From: JAFDYH01 sp049840875
GTDB taxonomy: Bacteria > Bacteroidota > Bacteroidia > Chitinophagales > Chitinophagaceae
Direction of reading: 5' to 3'
Assembly (NCBI GenBank): GCA_049840875.1
Contig: JASGJE010000015.1
Location: 162,329 to 226,328 of the forward strand
Length of the DNA: 64,000 bases
In this document: positions 6,430-15,306 of the stretch, piece after piece
How the letters are laid out: each line of letters opens with the position of its first letter
Position numbering within the stretch: the stretch's first letter is position 1
Program-made: the position numbers and the translations under genes
Notes under the pieces: model-generated
Seen by the model: the letters and a program-made list of their open reading frames with translations, nothing else
What the model was told of the DNA's origin: nothing
The model's database searches: none

Positions 6430-8475
6430 ATGATTAAGAATGCAGGAAGAAGTAAATGGATCGTTGCAATAATATTTTACGTGTGCCCGATACTGTTAGT
6501 AGCACAAAATGCTGATAAAGCTGGTGTAAAACCGTTACCGCCGGAAGCCGTTACAATCCATGATGCTTTCTGGAGCCCTAAGCTGGCGGTATGGGATAAT
6601 AAAACAGTGTATGATGTGTTTGATAAGCTGGAAGGCAACTACGAACCTGACCGGCAGAACCTGATTGACGAGAAAGCCAAATGGGGACGTACGAGAAATG
6701 CATTCCTGAATTTTGATCGTGTAGCAGAAGGAAAAAAAGATATTAATCTTCATGATGGCCCACCGTGGTATGATGGCCTGGTATATGAAAGTATACGTGG
6801 CGCTGCAGATTTGCTATTAGAGTATCCTGATCCTGATTTGGAAAAAAGAATTGATGGTTACATCACCCGTATTGCCGCAGCGCAGGCAGCCGATCCGGAT
6901 GGATATATCAATACATACACAACATTGATGCGCTCCAATCAACGCTGGGGTAGAAATGGCGGTGACGATAAATGGCAGCATGATATTTATAATGCCGGCA
7001 TGCTGGTAGATGCAGCGGTGCATTATTACAATGCAACCGGTAAAACACAACTGCTGAATGTGGCTGCAAGATTCGCCAATTATATTTATAGCCAGATTGG
7101 TCCGGCGCCAAAGCTAAATGTTATTCCAGGTCATGGTGGTCCGGAAGAAGCAATGATAAAGATGTACTGGTTGTTTAAAAGCCAGCCGACGCTGAAGAAG
7201 AAAATGAGTGTGCCGGTGGATGAAACACAATACTACCAACTGGCAAAATTCTGGATAGAAGAACGCGGCAATTATGGTGAGAAAGATGGTTCGCATAGCC
7301 GTAACAGTGACAGCAGTTATAACCAGGACCAATCATCTGTTTTCAATCAGCAAACTATCGAAGGCCATGCAGTAAGAGCTACATTACTGGCAACCGGCGT
7401 GGTAGCTGCCGCATTGGAAAATCATGATAACAAATACATTCAGACCGCTAACAATTACTGGAATAATATGGTAGGCAAAAGAATGTTTATTACCGGCGGT
7501 GAAGGCGCTATTGCAGATGGAGAGCGGTTCGGGAAAGACTATTACTTACCGGAATCTGCTTACCTGGAAACGTGTGCCGCTATTGGCGCTGGTTTCTTTA
7601 CACAGCGGATGAGTGAACTGCAGCCAGATGGAAAATATGTGGATGAATTGGAAAGAGTACTTTATAACAACCTTCTTTCGGGTATATCGTTAACAGGCGA
7701 TAAATATTTTTATGAGAACCCGCTTATAGCAACCGATCATAAACGCTGGGTATGGCATGACTGTCCCTGCTGTCCGCCAATGATTTTGAAAATGGTGGGC
7801 GCATTACCAGGGTTTATCTATGCACAGGATGCAGATGGTTTGTACGTTAATCTGTTTATCGGCAGTGAAGCAAAGGCAAGTGTGAATGGTAATGCGATCA
7901 ACATAAAGCAGGAAACCGATTATCCATGGAAAGGAAAGACAACTATCACATTGAGTCCTGTGACCAGCAGTGAGTTTACAGTAAGGCTGCGTGTACCGGG
8001 TTGGGCAACAGGACATGAGAATCCTTATAATTTATATTCCTCATCACAGCAAGGTGCCGTTGTTATCAAAATAAATGGAAAGCCGATCAATACTGTTCCC
8101 GTGAATGGTTATGTACAAATAAAGCGACAATGGCGGAGTGGCGACAGAATCGAAATGGATTTACCCGTACAGCCCAGGCTGGTATTCCCGAATGATTCCA
8201 TTCAAACAATAAAAGGTAAAGTGGCCATTGCAGCAGGCCCGGTTGTTTATGCACTGGAAAGTATTGACAATAAAAAACCTTCAGGCTATTCAATAGAAAA
8301 ACAAGTTCCGTTAAATATGTCTTACGAGGCGGATTTATTGAATGGCGTAAATATTATCAAGGGTAAGGCAAAAGACAGCAACGGACAGGCGGTGGAATTT
8401 ACTGCCGTACCATTTTATAGTATTGGCAATCGCGGTGCAGGCGAGTGGAGAGTATGGCTGAATAATAATCAATAA
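6430..8475 (+). CDS. Glycoside hydrolase family 127 (DUF1680) protein, secreted
   Basis: 681 residues with a signal peptide (cleavage near 'LLVAQN', about residue 26). The body is an (alpha/alpha)6 barrel with the GH127 signature. YLETCAAIG gives Glu380 and Cys382, and WHDCPCCPPM gives Cys445, Cys447 and Cys448. In the characterised beta-L-arabinofuranosidase HypBA1, a Glu and three Cys bind Zn and one of a CC pair is the nucleophile. By alignment this would be Cys447, with Glu365 (DGERF) as likely acid/base. The probable role is release of beta-L-arabinofuranose from plant-type glycans in the periplasm. No SusC/SusD pair lies nearby, so it is not in an obvious polysaccharide utilisation locus. 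Confidence 0.88.
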   Translation: MIKNAGRSKWIVAIIFYVCPILLVAQNADKAGVKPLPPEAVTIHDAFWSPKLAVWDNKTVYDVFDKLEGNYEPDRQNLIDEKAKWGRTRNAFLNFDRVAEGKKDINLHDGPPWYDGLVYESIRGAADLLLEYPDPDLEKRIDGYITRIAAAQAADPDGYINTYTTLMRSNQRWGRNGGDDKWQHDIYNAGMLVDAAVHYYNATGKTQLLNVAARFANYIYSQIGPAPKLNVIPGHGGPEEAMIKMYWLFKSQPTLKKKMSVPVDETQYYQLAKFWIEERGNYGEKDGSHSRNSDSSYNQDQSSVFNQQTIEGHAVRATLLATGVVAAALENHDNKYIQTANNYWNNMVGKRMFITGGEGAIADGERFGKDYYLPESAYLETCAAIGAGFFTQRMSELQPDGKYVDELERVLYNNLLSGISLTGDKYFYENPLIATDHKRWVWHDCPCCPPMILKMVGALPGFIYAQDADGLYVNLFIGSEAKASVNGNAINIKQETDYPWKGKTTITLSPVTSSEFTVRLRVPGWATGHENPYNLYSSSQQGAVVIKINGKPINTVPVNGYVQIKRQWRSGDRIEMDLPVQPRLVFPNDSIQTIKGKVAIAAGPVVYALESIDNKKPSGYSIEKQVPLNMSYEADLLNGVNIIKGKAKDSNGQAVEFTAVPFYSIGNRGAGEWRVWLNNNQ

Positions 8476-8512
8476 TAAAATTGGCGTGTTTCGAAATCAT
8501 TAAAAGACAAAA

Positions 8513-8531
8513 TCCCGGTAAACTACCGGGA
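8513..8531. terminator. Hairpin terminator between convergent genes
   Basis: TCCCGGTA (8513-8520) and TACCGGGA (8524-8531), 3-nt loop. On the minus strand it is followed by ATTTTGTCTTTT, so it best serves the downstream end of the minus-strand gene at 8579-9562; it can also stop the plus-strand GH127 transcript. Confidence 0.75.
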
Positions 8532-8578
8532 CTTTGAGATCACCACACACAAGAAACAGGCTTTGGTTTTATAGTTGA

Positions 8579-9562
8579 TTATTTCAGTTCAAGATTCACA
8601 TTGCCTTTGCTGGTTTCCGCTTTTACGATCATGCCACCACCGTTCAGTGTTCCTTTCAGTGAACGTTCTTCTTTTGAACCGCTGAAGTTCTCAAGTTTGT
8701 CAACGTTAATACGTTTGCCCTGCAGGTCGATATTCATTCCTTTTCCTTTCGGTAATTGAAGTGTAATGTTTCCATGACTTGTAGATGTTTCAACCGATGC
8801 ATCAAGATCTTTCAGGCCTATGTCGCCATGTGAAGTAACGGCAGCTATTTCACCTGTGATGCTACCACCATCTATATTTCCATGACTTGTCTGCGCATTC
8901 ACTTTCCCTTTCAGATGATCCAGTTTTACATCGCCGTTTGATGTGGTAAGATGGATAGTACCATCACAATTACCTGCGGAAACATTGCCATGGCTGGTAC
9001 CGATGTCAACGCCTTCGGTAATATTGCTAACATATACATCACCGTGAGAAGTGCCACCACGAACTGAGCCTTTTATTTTTTCTGCATGAATATTTCCATG
9101 ACTGGTTGAAAGATCCTGTTTGCCTGTCATGCCATCCAGATCAATATCACCGTGACTGGTTTTGATATCAGTGCTTGCTTCTTCTGCAGTATATATTTTA
9201 AAGGAAATGCTCAATGCTTTTTTCCAATTCATGTCGTTGTATTTGTTTTTCGCAAATGCCGTGAGCTGGTGATTGCTGACAGATACTTCGAGTTCGTAAA
9301 AATCATTTAAACGTGACTGAATTTCTTCTTTACTAAGCTTTTCATCACCCATTCCATTGTTGCCATGTATATACACTTCCACACGGGCGTCTGAAGATTG
9401 CACTTTCGTAACGGTTACGTTTCCATGAGAAGTGCTAACGTCTATCTTATCAAACTTTTCGTTGCTAAGCGACTTTGTAATAAACGGATCTTTAAACGAA
9501 TTGAACTGTGCGTGCAGCAAAGCCGGCGCAGCAATTAAAATGGCGAAAACAATTTTTTTCAT
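8579..9562 (-). CDS. DUF4097-family beta-solenoid protein, exported
   Basis: 327 residues. The signal peptide is MKKIVFAILIAAPALLHAQ. From about residue 40 to the end the protein is built of degenerate repeats of 17-22 residues, each with a TSHGN/D-I/V core. I count ten TS(H/N/K)G motifs, eight of them with His. This is the pattern of DUF4097 (adhesin-like) proteins, predicted to form an elongated right-handed beta-helix. Such proteins are exported and often membrane-associated; molecular role unknown. If one repeat is one helix turn, the His residues would stack in a line. The coding DNA shows the same period (ATTTCCATGACTT-like units on the plus strand). Confidence 0.82.
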   Translation of the reverse strand: MKKIVFAILIAAPALLHAQFNSFKDPFITKSLSNEKFDKIDVSTSHGNVTVTKVQSSDARVEVYIHGNNGMGDEKLSKEEIQSRLNDFYELEVSVSNHQLTAFAKNKYNDMNWKKALSISFKIYTAEEASTDIKTSHGDIDLDGMTGKQDLSTSHGNIHAEKIKGSVRGGTSHGDVYVSNITEGVDIGTSHGNVSAGNCDGTIHLTTSNGDVKLDHLKGKVNAQTSHGNIDGGSITGEIAAVTSHGDIGLKDLDASVETSTSHGNITLQLPKGKGMNIDLQGKRINVDKLENFSGSKEERSLKGTLNGGGMIVKAETSKGNVNLELK

Positions 9563-9798
9563 TGTTCCAGTTTTGAAGATTAATGAATTGGCACGAAAGC
9601 CATGCCTGTTTTTTTATGATTGAAAATCAAAGACTAATTCGGCGAACAGTCATACTGTTGTGCGCTAATGATACAGTGATTGTCCGGTAACGGGCGAAGA
9701 CATGACAATGCCTCGCCGGTCTTATTTAGTACGATTAAGAAAAAGAGAAAGTTACATGGCGGGATAATTATTTATTTATGCAGGAATGATATGCGCTT

Positions 9799-10248
9799 TT
9801 AATTGGCAGCCGGCAACATATTCCGGATGGCAGAGATCTTCCATTTGCCCTGGTTTTCTACTACAACGAAACTGCTCCACATTTTGCGAATACTGCCGTC
9901 GGCACTGGTTATTTCATAACGGCAATCAGCAACCGCAACTGAAGCGCTGAATAATTTTATTTTATCAACGGTCAGTGTTCGCTTGCCAGGGCTACTGGCG
10001 GAGCTTTTTATCATTCCCGCTACTGCTGCATCGATTCCATTGCGCCATTCGCCATTGCTCACAAGCTGGTCAATGTCTGATGTAAGGATTTTTTTAAGCA
10101 AAATCGTATCACTGGTTTCCCTTGCAAGTGAATACTGATCAATGAGTGAGTGGATCGCTGTTTGTTGTGCCTCGGTCGGCACAGGTTGACAAAACGTGGT
10201 ACAACATACAGCAGTATTGATCAGCAAGAGCAGAAAATACTTTTTCAT
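9799..10248 (-). CDS. SnoaL/DUF4440-like (NTF2 fold) exported protein
   Basis: 149 residues with a short signal peptide (MKKYFLLLLINTAVCCTTFCQP). The mature part has the NTF2-like order: a helix rich in 'IHSLIDQYSLARETSDTILL', a 'SDIDQLVSNGEWRNGID' segment, then strands ending 'MWSSFVVVENQGKWKISAIRNML'. DUF4440/SnoaL-like domains can be enzymes, binding domains or scaffolds, so no reaction is inferred. It is likely periplasmic. It stands upstream of the DUF4097 gene on the same strand, with a 236-bp gap that shows no other gene. Confidence 0.72.
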   Translation of the reverse strand: MKKYFLLLLINTAVCCTTFCQPVPTEAQQTAIHSLIDQYSLARETSDTILLKKILTSDIDQLVSNGEWRNGIDAAVAGMIKSSASSPGKRTLTVDKIKLFSASVAVADCRYEITSADGSIRKMWSSFVVVENQGKWKISAIRNMLPAAN

Positions 10249-10382
10249 ATAGATAGATTGAAGGAAGAGTTCAATTTCTATTAAAGCTACGAAGCGATTG
10301 GGCTGGCTGACGATGCTGGCATAATTTTATTAAAATCAGTACATTATTATTAACCGTATTTTTAAACTACTAAAAAATCAAT

Positions 10383-10574
10383 ATGCCAAGATGGATAAGG
10401 GCGCTGATCGCTGCCTACGGCGCTAAAAAACTGGGTGGCGGCTGCCTGAGTACAATTCTTATTTTCCTGGTAATTTATTGGGCATTGGGTCAATGTAACC
10501 ATACTGTGCAGACTTCTCAGCCGGTGCATGGAAGCGTAATTGTAAAAAAAGCACCGGAAACACCGAGGATATGA
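10383..10574 (+). CDS. Small single-pass membrane protein, unknown function
   Basis: 63 residues: a basic N-terminus (MPRWIRALIAAYGAKKLGGG), one hydrophobic helix at about 21-36 (CLSTILIFLVIYWALG), then a short polar tail. Basic residues before the helix suggest the N-terminus stays in the cytoplasm. The initiation region is AT-rich, as for neighbouring genes. There is no family assignment. It is divergent from the gene at 9799-10248 and convergent with birA. Confidence 0.55.
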   Translation: MPRWIRALIAAYGAKKLGGGCLSTILIFLVIYWALGQCNHTVQTSQPVHGSVIVKKAPETPRI

Positions 10575-10602
10575 TAATTCTGCCCGGGGTTACAATCGGA
10601 TT

Positions 10603-11376
10603 TTAAATCGTCCATGTGATTTCGCCAAATGAAAACTCCTCAGTGAACTGCCCATTATTTGTTACAAGCTGCCCATTGATGGAAACGCTGTTGATGATGG
10701 TGGTAAAATGAATATTTCCTTTTTTCAATTTTACTGTTTCATTTCGTTTGTAAAGAACCGCGTTGTAGGTTGTATAGATTTTTTCAAACCCATCATTTTG
10801 TAAAAGCGTAAAATGTTCCTGGAGCGAGGTGCAAAACTCTTTGGCAAGAGCGACCGTATCGTAGTTTTTTCCTGTTATTTGTTTTAATGAAGCCGGGTTT
10901 GGTAAATCAGAAGGAAAATGCTCCTGGTTAATATTCAGCCCGGTGCCGGCAACAGCAAATTGCCACGAAGCAGCCGAAAGTTGGTTGGTGATTATATTCT
11001 CGATGAGGATACCCCCAATCTTCCGGTCGTTCCAATAAAGGTCGTTTGGCCATTTGATACAGAGATTGTCATTTATGTATCGTGAAAGAAAGGTCCAGGC
11101 GGCCACTGCCACGCAGGCATTGAGCCGGAATTGCTGAGAAAGAGTAAGAAATAGTGGTTGTATCACTACACTTAGGGCAATGTTGGCATCTTTTTCAGAT
11201 TTCCACTGTTTACCCATTTGCCCCTTTCCGGCAGTTTGCTCATGGGCGAAAAATGCAGCCCCGTGTATGGCAAGCCCATTGCGGATTTGCGCCAGGGCAT
11301 AATTATTGGTGCTGTCGACGGAAGATAATTCGATAAACGGTGAACCCAAAGGTTTTATAACCGGTTGTTGTTGCAA
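10603..11376 (-). CDS. birA: Biotin--[acetyl-CoA-carboxylase] ligase (BirA, no DNA-binding domain)
   Basis: 257 residues. It activates biotin with ATP and transfers it to the lysine of biotin carboxyl carrier protein. Visible motifs: VDSTNNYA near the start, the biotinyl-AMP loop 'AGKGQMGKQW' (about residues 49-58), KWPNDLYWNDRKIGGIL, and GTGLNINQEHFP. There is no N-terminal helix-turn-helix, so it is a catalytic (group I) enzyme that should not repress a biotin operon. The only plausible start is TTG at 11376, supported by a TATCTTTG -7 box 17 nt upstream. It is divergent from rsfS, a neighbourhood common in Bacteroidota. Confidence 0.92.
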   Translation of the reverse strand: MQQQPVIKPLGSPFIELSSVDSTNNYALAQIRNGLAIHGAAFFAHEQTAGKGQMGKQWKSEKDANIALSVVIQPLFLTLSQQFRLNACVAVAAWTFLSRYINDNLCIKWPNDLYWNDRKIGGILIENIITNQLSAASWQFAVAGTGLNINQEHFPSDLPNPASLKQITGKNYDTVALAKEFCTSLQEHFTLLQNDGFEKIYTTYNAVLYKRNETVKLKKGNIHFTTIINSVSINGQLVTNNGQFTEEFSFGEITWTI

Positions 11377-11392
11377 TTAATCCCTATTTTTA

Positions 11393-11400
11393 CAAAGATA
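11393..11400 (-). promoter_or_regulatory. Putative -7 promoter box for birA (TATCTTTG)
   Basis: Reads TATCTTTG on the minus strand, a full match to the Bacteroidota consensus TAnnTTTG, 17 nt before the TTG start of birA. No clear -33 TTTG is seen, so strength is uncertain. The resulting leader would be only about 10 nt. Confidence 0.45.
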
Positions 11401-11526
11401 ACTGGGCATGGGCCGACGTGTGGTACGAAACTAACCGGAAAACGGAATAAAATAATTTTACCCGACGTTCGTCTTATAAATAAAACTATACGCTTCAGAA
11501 ATTCAATCACTAAAATAATTTGATTA

Positions 11527-11928
11527 TTGGAACAATTGGCTTTACTCGCTACCCGTAAAAAGAGTGCTGCACGGTTGACGCGGAATTCAAAAATTATCAA
11601 AACAATCATTAACGCAATACAGCAGAAAAAAGGTGAAAATATTATATCCCTCGATCTGCGGAAAATTCCTGAAGCGGTCGCTGATTTCTTTATAATATGC
11701 GAGGCTGGAAACCAGCCACAGATAAGAGCGATTTCAAGTTATGTGGAAGAGCAGGTAAAAGAGTTGACAGGTGAGAGCCCGTACCGGCATGAAGGCCATC
11801 AGGCATTGCAATGGGTGTTGATTGACTATGTAAATGTGGTAGTGCATGTGATGCTTGGCGAAACGAGGAAGTTTTATAAACTGGAAGAAATGTGGAGTGA
11901 CGCAGACGGAAAAGAGCATCGTGACTAA
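11527..11928 (+). CDS. rsfS: Ribosome silencing factor RsfS
   Basis: 133 residues. RsfS binds ribosomal protein uL14 on the 50S subunit and blocks subunit joining when nutrients are low. The family core is clear: 'IINAIQQKKGENIISLDL', 'VADFFIICEAGNQPQIRAI', 'HEGHQALQWVLIDYVNVVVHV', then ETRKFYKLEEMWSDA. No ATG occurs before the core. The start is TTG, either 11527 or 11536; the extra basic N-terminal residues are usual in this lineage. It is followed by ftsH after 125 bp, with a promoter in between. Confidence 0.9.
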   Translation: MEQLALLATRKKSAARLTRNSKIIKTIINAIQQKKGENIISLDLRKIPEAVADFFIICEAGNQPQIRAISSYVEEQVKELTGESPYRHEGHQALQWVLIDYVNVVVHVMLGETRKFYKLEEMWSDADGKEHRD

Positions 11929-11949
11929 TAAAAATCTATAGCTTGGGGA

Positions 11950-11983
11950 TTTGCGAAACCGCAATAAAATGAAAATAAGTTTG
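11950..11983 (+). promoter_or_regulatory. Putative promoter of ftsH (TTTG-N22-TAAGTTTG)
   Basis: TAAGTTTG at 11976-11983 matches the Bacteroidota -7 consensus TAnnTTTG, with TTTG at 11950-11953. The 22-bp spacer is slightly longer than the usual 19-20. The ftsH start codon lies 71 nt downstream. Confidence 0.45.
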
Positions 11984-12053
11984 TTAATATTAAAAATAAA
12001 ATAACCGTTTTTTATAAATAATCGTAAATAGCGGAGAACAGGTAACCGATACT

Positions 12054-14141
12054 ATGTCACAGGAACAATTCAATAAAGACGACAGGCAAAAATTGCCCCG
12101 TTTCAATAATCGACCTACGGGCGATGATAGCAATAATGGTACGCCAAAAAAAGGCCCACGCTTTAGTATTTACTGGGTATACGCAATCATTTTCGCGGTA
12201 CTGATCGGCGTTCAGGTATACAATCCTTTCAACTCGAATATGGCCAAGACAACACCGAACGATTTCAAAGGTATGGTGGCGTCAGGTGATGTATTGAAAT
12301 ATACGATTGTCAGCAACCGGAATCTTGTACGGGTATATCTGAAACCGGAAAGTCTTGTGAAATACCAGGAGCAATTAAAAAAAGGAATCAGCGGGAAGAT
12401 CAGCGATGAGGGCCCGCAAATGTCTTTCAAAATAACGGCTGCTGAGGATTTTCAAAAAGAAATGCGTGAATTCTATGACAAGCATTCCGATGTAAAACAG
12501 GTAGACTATGAAGTGGACCAGGAGAAAGACTGGCTGGTACCGATATTAAATACATTATTACCGGTATTATTATTCATTGCCCTTTTCGTATTGTTTATGC
12601 GCAAAATGGGTGGCGGGGCTGCAGGCGGAGGTGGTCCGGGTGGCATCTTCAATATTGGTAAATCAAAGGCTACTTTGTTTGATAAAGGAACTAAAGTAAA
12701 TATCACTTTCGCTGATGTAGCAGGGTTAGACGAAGCAAAAGTAGAAGTGATGGAAATAGTTGACTTTTTAAAGAATCCTAAAAAATATACTGCACTCGGA
12801 GGTAAGATACCAAAAGGCGCTTTACTGGTTGGCCCTCCAGGTACTGGTAAAACGTTGCTTGCAAAAGCAATGGCCGGAGAAGCGCAGGTGCCTTTCTTCA
12901 GCATGAGCGGTTCTGATTTCGTGGAATTATTTGTGGGTGTTGGTGCAAGTCGTGTTCGCGATCTGTTTAAACAGGCAAGAGAAAAAGCGCCATGTATAAT
13001 GTTCATCGATGAAATTGATGCAATAGGACGTGCAAGAGGAAAGAATGTAATGATGAGCAATGATGAAAGAGAAAGTACCTTGAATCAGTTGCTCGTTGAA
13101 ATGGATGGTTTCGGTACCGATTCAGGAATTATCGTGCTGGCAGCAACGAACCGTCCGGATGTATTGGACACTGCATTGCTGCGTCCAGGTCGTTTCGACA
13201 GACAAATCACCATTGATAAACCAGACCTGAAAGGTCGTGAAGCGATATTCAAAGTGCATCTGAAGCCAATCAAAATATCGCAGAAGCTGGACATTCATAA
13301 ACTGGCAGAGCAGACCCCTGGATTTGCAGGCGCAGATATTGCCAACGTATGTAATGAGGCAGCGCTGATTGCCGCTAGAAAAGGAAAGGATGCGGTGGAG
13401 ATGGAAGACTTCCAGGATGCGGTAGACCGTGTGATTGGTGGATTGGAAAAGAAAAATAAGATCATTTCACCAGAAGAGAAGAAGATCATTGCTTATCATG
13501 AAGCAGGTCACGCAATCTGCGGATGGTATCTCGAACATGCCTACCCTTTATTAAAAGTAACCATTGTGCCACGCGGCACAGCTGCATTGGGCTATGCTCA
13601 GTACACGCCAAAAGAACAATACCTGTATAACACTGATCAGTTGGTTGACCAGATTTGTATGACGCTGGGAGGAAGAGCCAGCGAAGAAATTTTCTTCAAT
13701 AAGATTTCTACCGGTGCACAGAATGACCTGCAGCAAATTACCAAGATTGCATACGCAATGGTAAGTGTATATGGTATGAATGATAAAGTGGGTAATGTAA
13801 GTTTTTATGATCCGCAACAGGGCGAATATAATTTTACAAAGCCTTACAGTGATGAAACAGCGAAGATGATTGACCAGGAAGTAAGGAAACTGATTGATGA
13901 TGCTTACGACAGAACGAAAGCGTTGTTGACGGAGCGAAAAATGCAGGTAGAAAAACTGGCAGAAGCGCTATTGGAAAAAGAAGTTTTATTCCAGAGTGAT
14001 GTGGAAACGTTGATTGGCAAACGCCCCTACGAAGAAAAGAAGACACTGGATGTAGATGATAAATTAGCAGGTGCAAATGGCGAGATATCCGCAGGCGTGC
14101 CTCCGTATGATAGTGAAGTAACGAATAAATCGATACCATAG
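12054..14141 (+). CDS. ftsH: ATP-dependent zinc metalloprotease FtsH
   Basis: 695 residues. FtsH is a membrane-anchored hexameric AAA protease that extracts and degrades misfolded or regulated membrane proteins. The N-terminus is cytoplasmic and polar, with a first membrane helix at about 39-58, a periplasmic domain, and a second helix at about 160-183. The AAA domain has Walker A GPPGTGKT at 260-267, Walker B 'IMFIDEID' near 317, and an SRH with 'NRPDVLD' and 'LRPGRFDRQ'. The protease domain has zinc motif HEAGH at 482-486 and third ligand Asp558 (NDLQQI). Length is normal. It is downstream of rsfS, as in many Bacteroidota, and the LUD gene follows on the same strand. Confidence 0.97.
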   Translation: MSQEQFNKDDRQKLPRFNNRPTGDDSNNGTPKKGPRFSIYWVYAIIFAVLIGVQVYNPFNSNMAKTTPNDFKGMVASGDVLKYTIVSNRNLVRVYLKPESLVKYQEQLKKGISGKISDEGPQMSFKITAAEDFQKEMREFYDKHSDVKQVDYEVDQEKDWLVPILNTLLPVLLFIALFVLFMRKMGGGAAGGGGPGGIFNIGKSKATLFDKGTKVNITFADVAGLDEAKVEVMEIVDFLKNPKKYTALGGKIPKGALLVGPPGTGKTLLAKAMAGEAQVPFFSMSGSDFVELFVGVGASRVRDLFKQAREKAPCIMFIDEIDAIGRARGKNVMMSNDERESTLNQLLVEMDGFGTDSGIIVLAATNRPDVLDTALLRPGRFDRQITIDKPDLKGREAIFKVHLKPIKISQKLDIHKLAEQTPGFAGADIANVCNEAALIAARKGKDAVEMEDFQDAVDRVIGGLEKKNKIISPEEKKIIAYHEAGHAICGWYLEHAYPLLKVTIVPRGTAALGYAQYTPKEQYLYNTDQLVDQICMTLGGRASEEIFFNKISTGAQNDLQQITKIAYAMVSVYGMNDKVGNVSFYDPQQGEYNFTKPYSDETAKMIDQEVRKLIDDAYDRTKALLTERKMQVEKLAEALLEKEVLFQSDVETLIGKRPYEEKKTLDVDDKLAGANGEISAGVPPYDSEVTNKSIP

Positions 14142-14256
14142 CAGGTGCCAGGGGTAGGGTGTGAATTGTCCAGGATAAGTTTGCGGGTTCATATCAGCAA
14201 CAGGCAGCAGACACCTGACAACTGAATCACTAAAACGCGACACTTCTATAACGACT

Positions 14257-14889
14257 ATGAGTGTTTCTTCTTCCAAAGAGAACATTTTAAAAAAAATAAG
14301 GCAGGCGTTGAGTCAATCAACGCCTCTTCCTTTTCCGCAAAGTGAGGGGAGTAATTCAGTATATCATCCATTACAGCAAGAGCCGGAGGTAGAATTTGCA
14401 GAACAATTTACAAAGCTGCAGGGTAAATTTATTTATTGCCTGAATCAGCAGGAACTCGCGTTTCAGCTGAACAGCCTGGTGAAAAAGCAGGGATGGAATA
14501 AAATATATTGCCGGGAAAGAAGATTGCTGGGATTGACAGGTGATCAGCTCACGGATAAACTGACAGATGATCTCGCTAATTGTGATATATCAATTACCGG
14601 TTGTGAAGCGTTAGTAGCAAGAACGGGGTCGATAGTAATGAGCGCCTCGCAGGAAAGTGGCCGTACAACAAGCGTGTATGCGCCAATTCATATTTGTATT
14701 GCTTTCACAAATCAGTTGGTGTACGATGTAAAAGATGCTCTGCAATTAGTAAAAGAAAAATATGGCGTTGGTCTACCTTCGATGATTACGTTTGCCACAG
14801 GCCCTAGCAGAACAGCGGATATTGAAAAGACATTGGTGGTGGGTGTACATGGTCCGAAAGAAGTGTTTGTGTTTTTGGTTGATGTATGA
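14257..14889 (+). CDS. LUD-domain protein (LutC/YkgG family)
   Basis: 210 residues. The family includes LutC, part of the L-lactate utilisation complex LutABC; many Bacteroidota carry this single member next to ftsH without lutAB. Motifs: 'SKENILKKIRQALSQ' at the N-terminus, the central 'SITGCEALVARTGSIVMSA', and the C-terminal 'PSMITFATGPSRTADIEKT' followed by 'VVGVHGPKEVFVFLVD', the usual end of LUD proteins. The lutAB partners are absent, so a lactate role should not be assumed. In related genomes a cdsA gene often follows; here a toxin-antitoxin pair does. Confidence 0.85.
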   Translation: MSVSSSKENILKKIRQALSQSTPLPFPQSEGSNSVYHPLQQEPEVEFAEQFTKLQGKFIYCLNQQELAFQLNSLVKKQGWNKIYCRERRLLGLTGDQLTDKLTDDLANCDISITGCEALVARTGSIVMSASQESGRTTSVYAPIHICIAFTNQLVYDVKDALQLVKEKYGVGLPSMITFATGPSRTADIEKTLVVGVHGPKEVFVFLVDV

Positions 14890-14901
14890 AGTAAAGTCAA
14901 T

Positions 14902-15306
14902 TTATCTCCTTTGAAGCCAGTTTTCTATTTTTATTCCCTCGATTCTTTCCATGTGCCTAATATTATCCGTTACAAGAGTAAGTTTGTTAACAACTGCAGT
15001 TATCCCAATAAGTAAATCAAATTCATCATGAATTATTTTACCAGTTTTACGCAACCGGACTTTTTCCTTAGCATAGTGCTTGAGACAGCCATAAATCGGT
15101 ACAATTGAAAGACCTGCTATAAAATTATCAACGGCTTTGTGTGATTTGCTTGGATCATCGCTGTTTTCCGCTCCAAATAATAATTCTGCTACTGTAATTT
15201 CTGAAATAAAGCAATTTTCACGGCCTTTCTCTTTTATTACTTCATCGAGCTTCAGTTTGCCCCTTAAATAAAAAACACAGGTATTTGTATCAAGCAAATA
15301 TTTCAT
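14902..15306 (-). CDS. vapC: VapC-family PIN-domain toxin
   Basis: 134 residues from the ATG at 15306 (an in-frame TTG at 15309 would add one residue). PIN-domain RNases of type II toxin-antitoxin pairs cut tRNA or rRNA with Mg2+ held by acidic residues. Visible: MKYLLDTN with Asp6, 'SEITVAELLFGAE' with Glu41, 'HDEFDLLIGITAV' with the third acidic site, and 'LVTDNIRHMERIEGIKIENW', a typical VapC ending. The ATG overlaps the antitoxin stop by one base (TGATG), implying translational coupling. The pair sits convergent to the LUD gene with 12 bp between stops. It looks AT-rich compared with neighbours, consistent with acquisition. Confidence 0.88.
   Translation of the reverse strand: MKYLLDTNTCVFYLRGKLKLDEVIKEKGRENCFISEITVAELLFGAENSDDPSKSHKAVDNFIAGLSIVPIYGCLKHYAKEKVRLRKTGKIIHDEFDLLIGITAVVNKLTLVTDNIRHMERIEGIKIENWLQRR

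Noticed and set aside
8750..9180. Regularly spaced DNA repeats that might suggest a CRISPR array
   Set aside because: The units encode the TSHGN/D repeats of the DUF4097 protein in one frame and vary by codon; no unique spacers.
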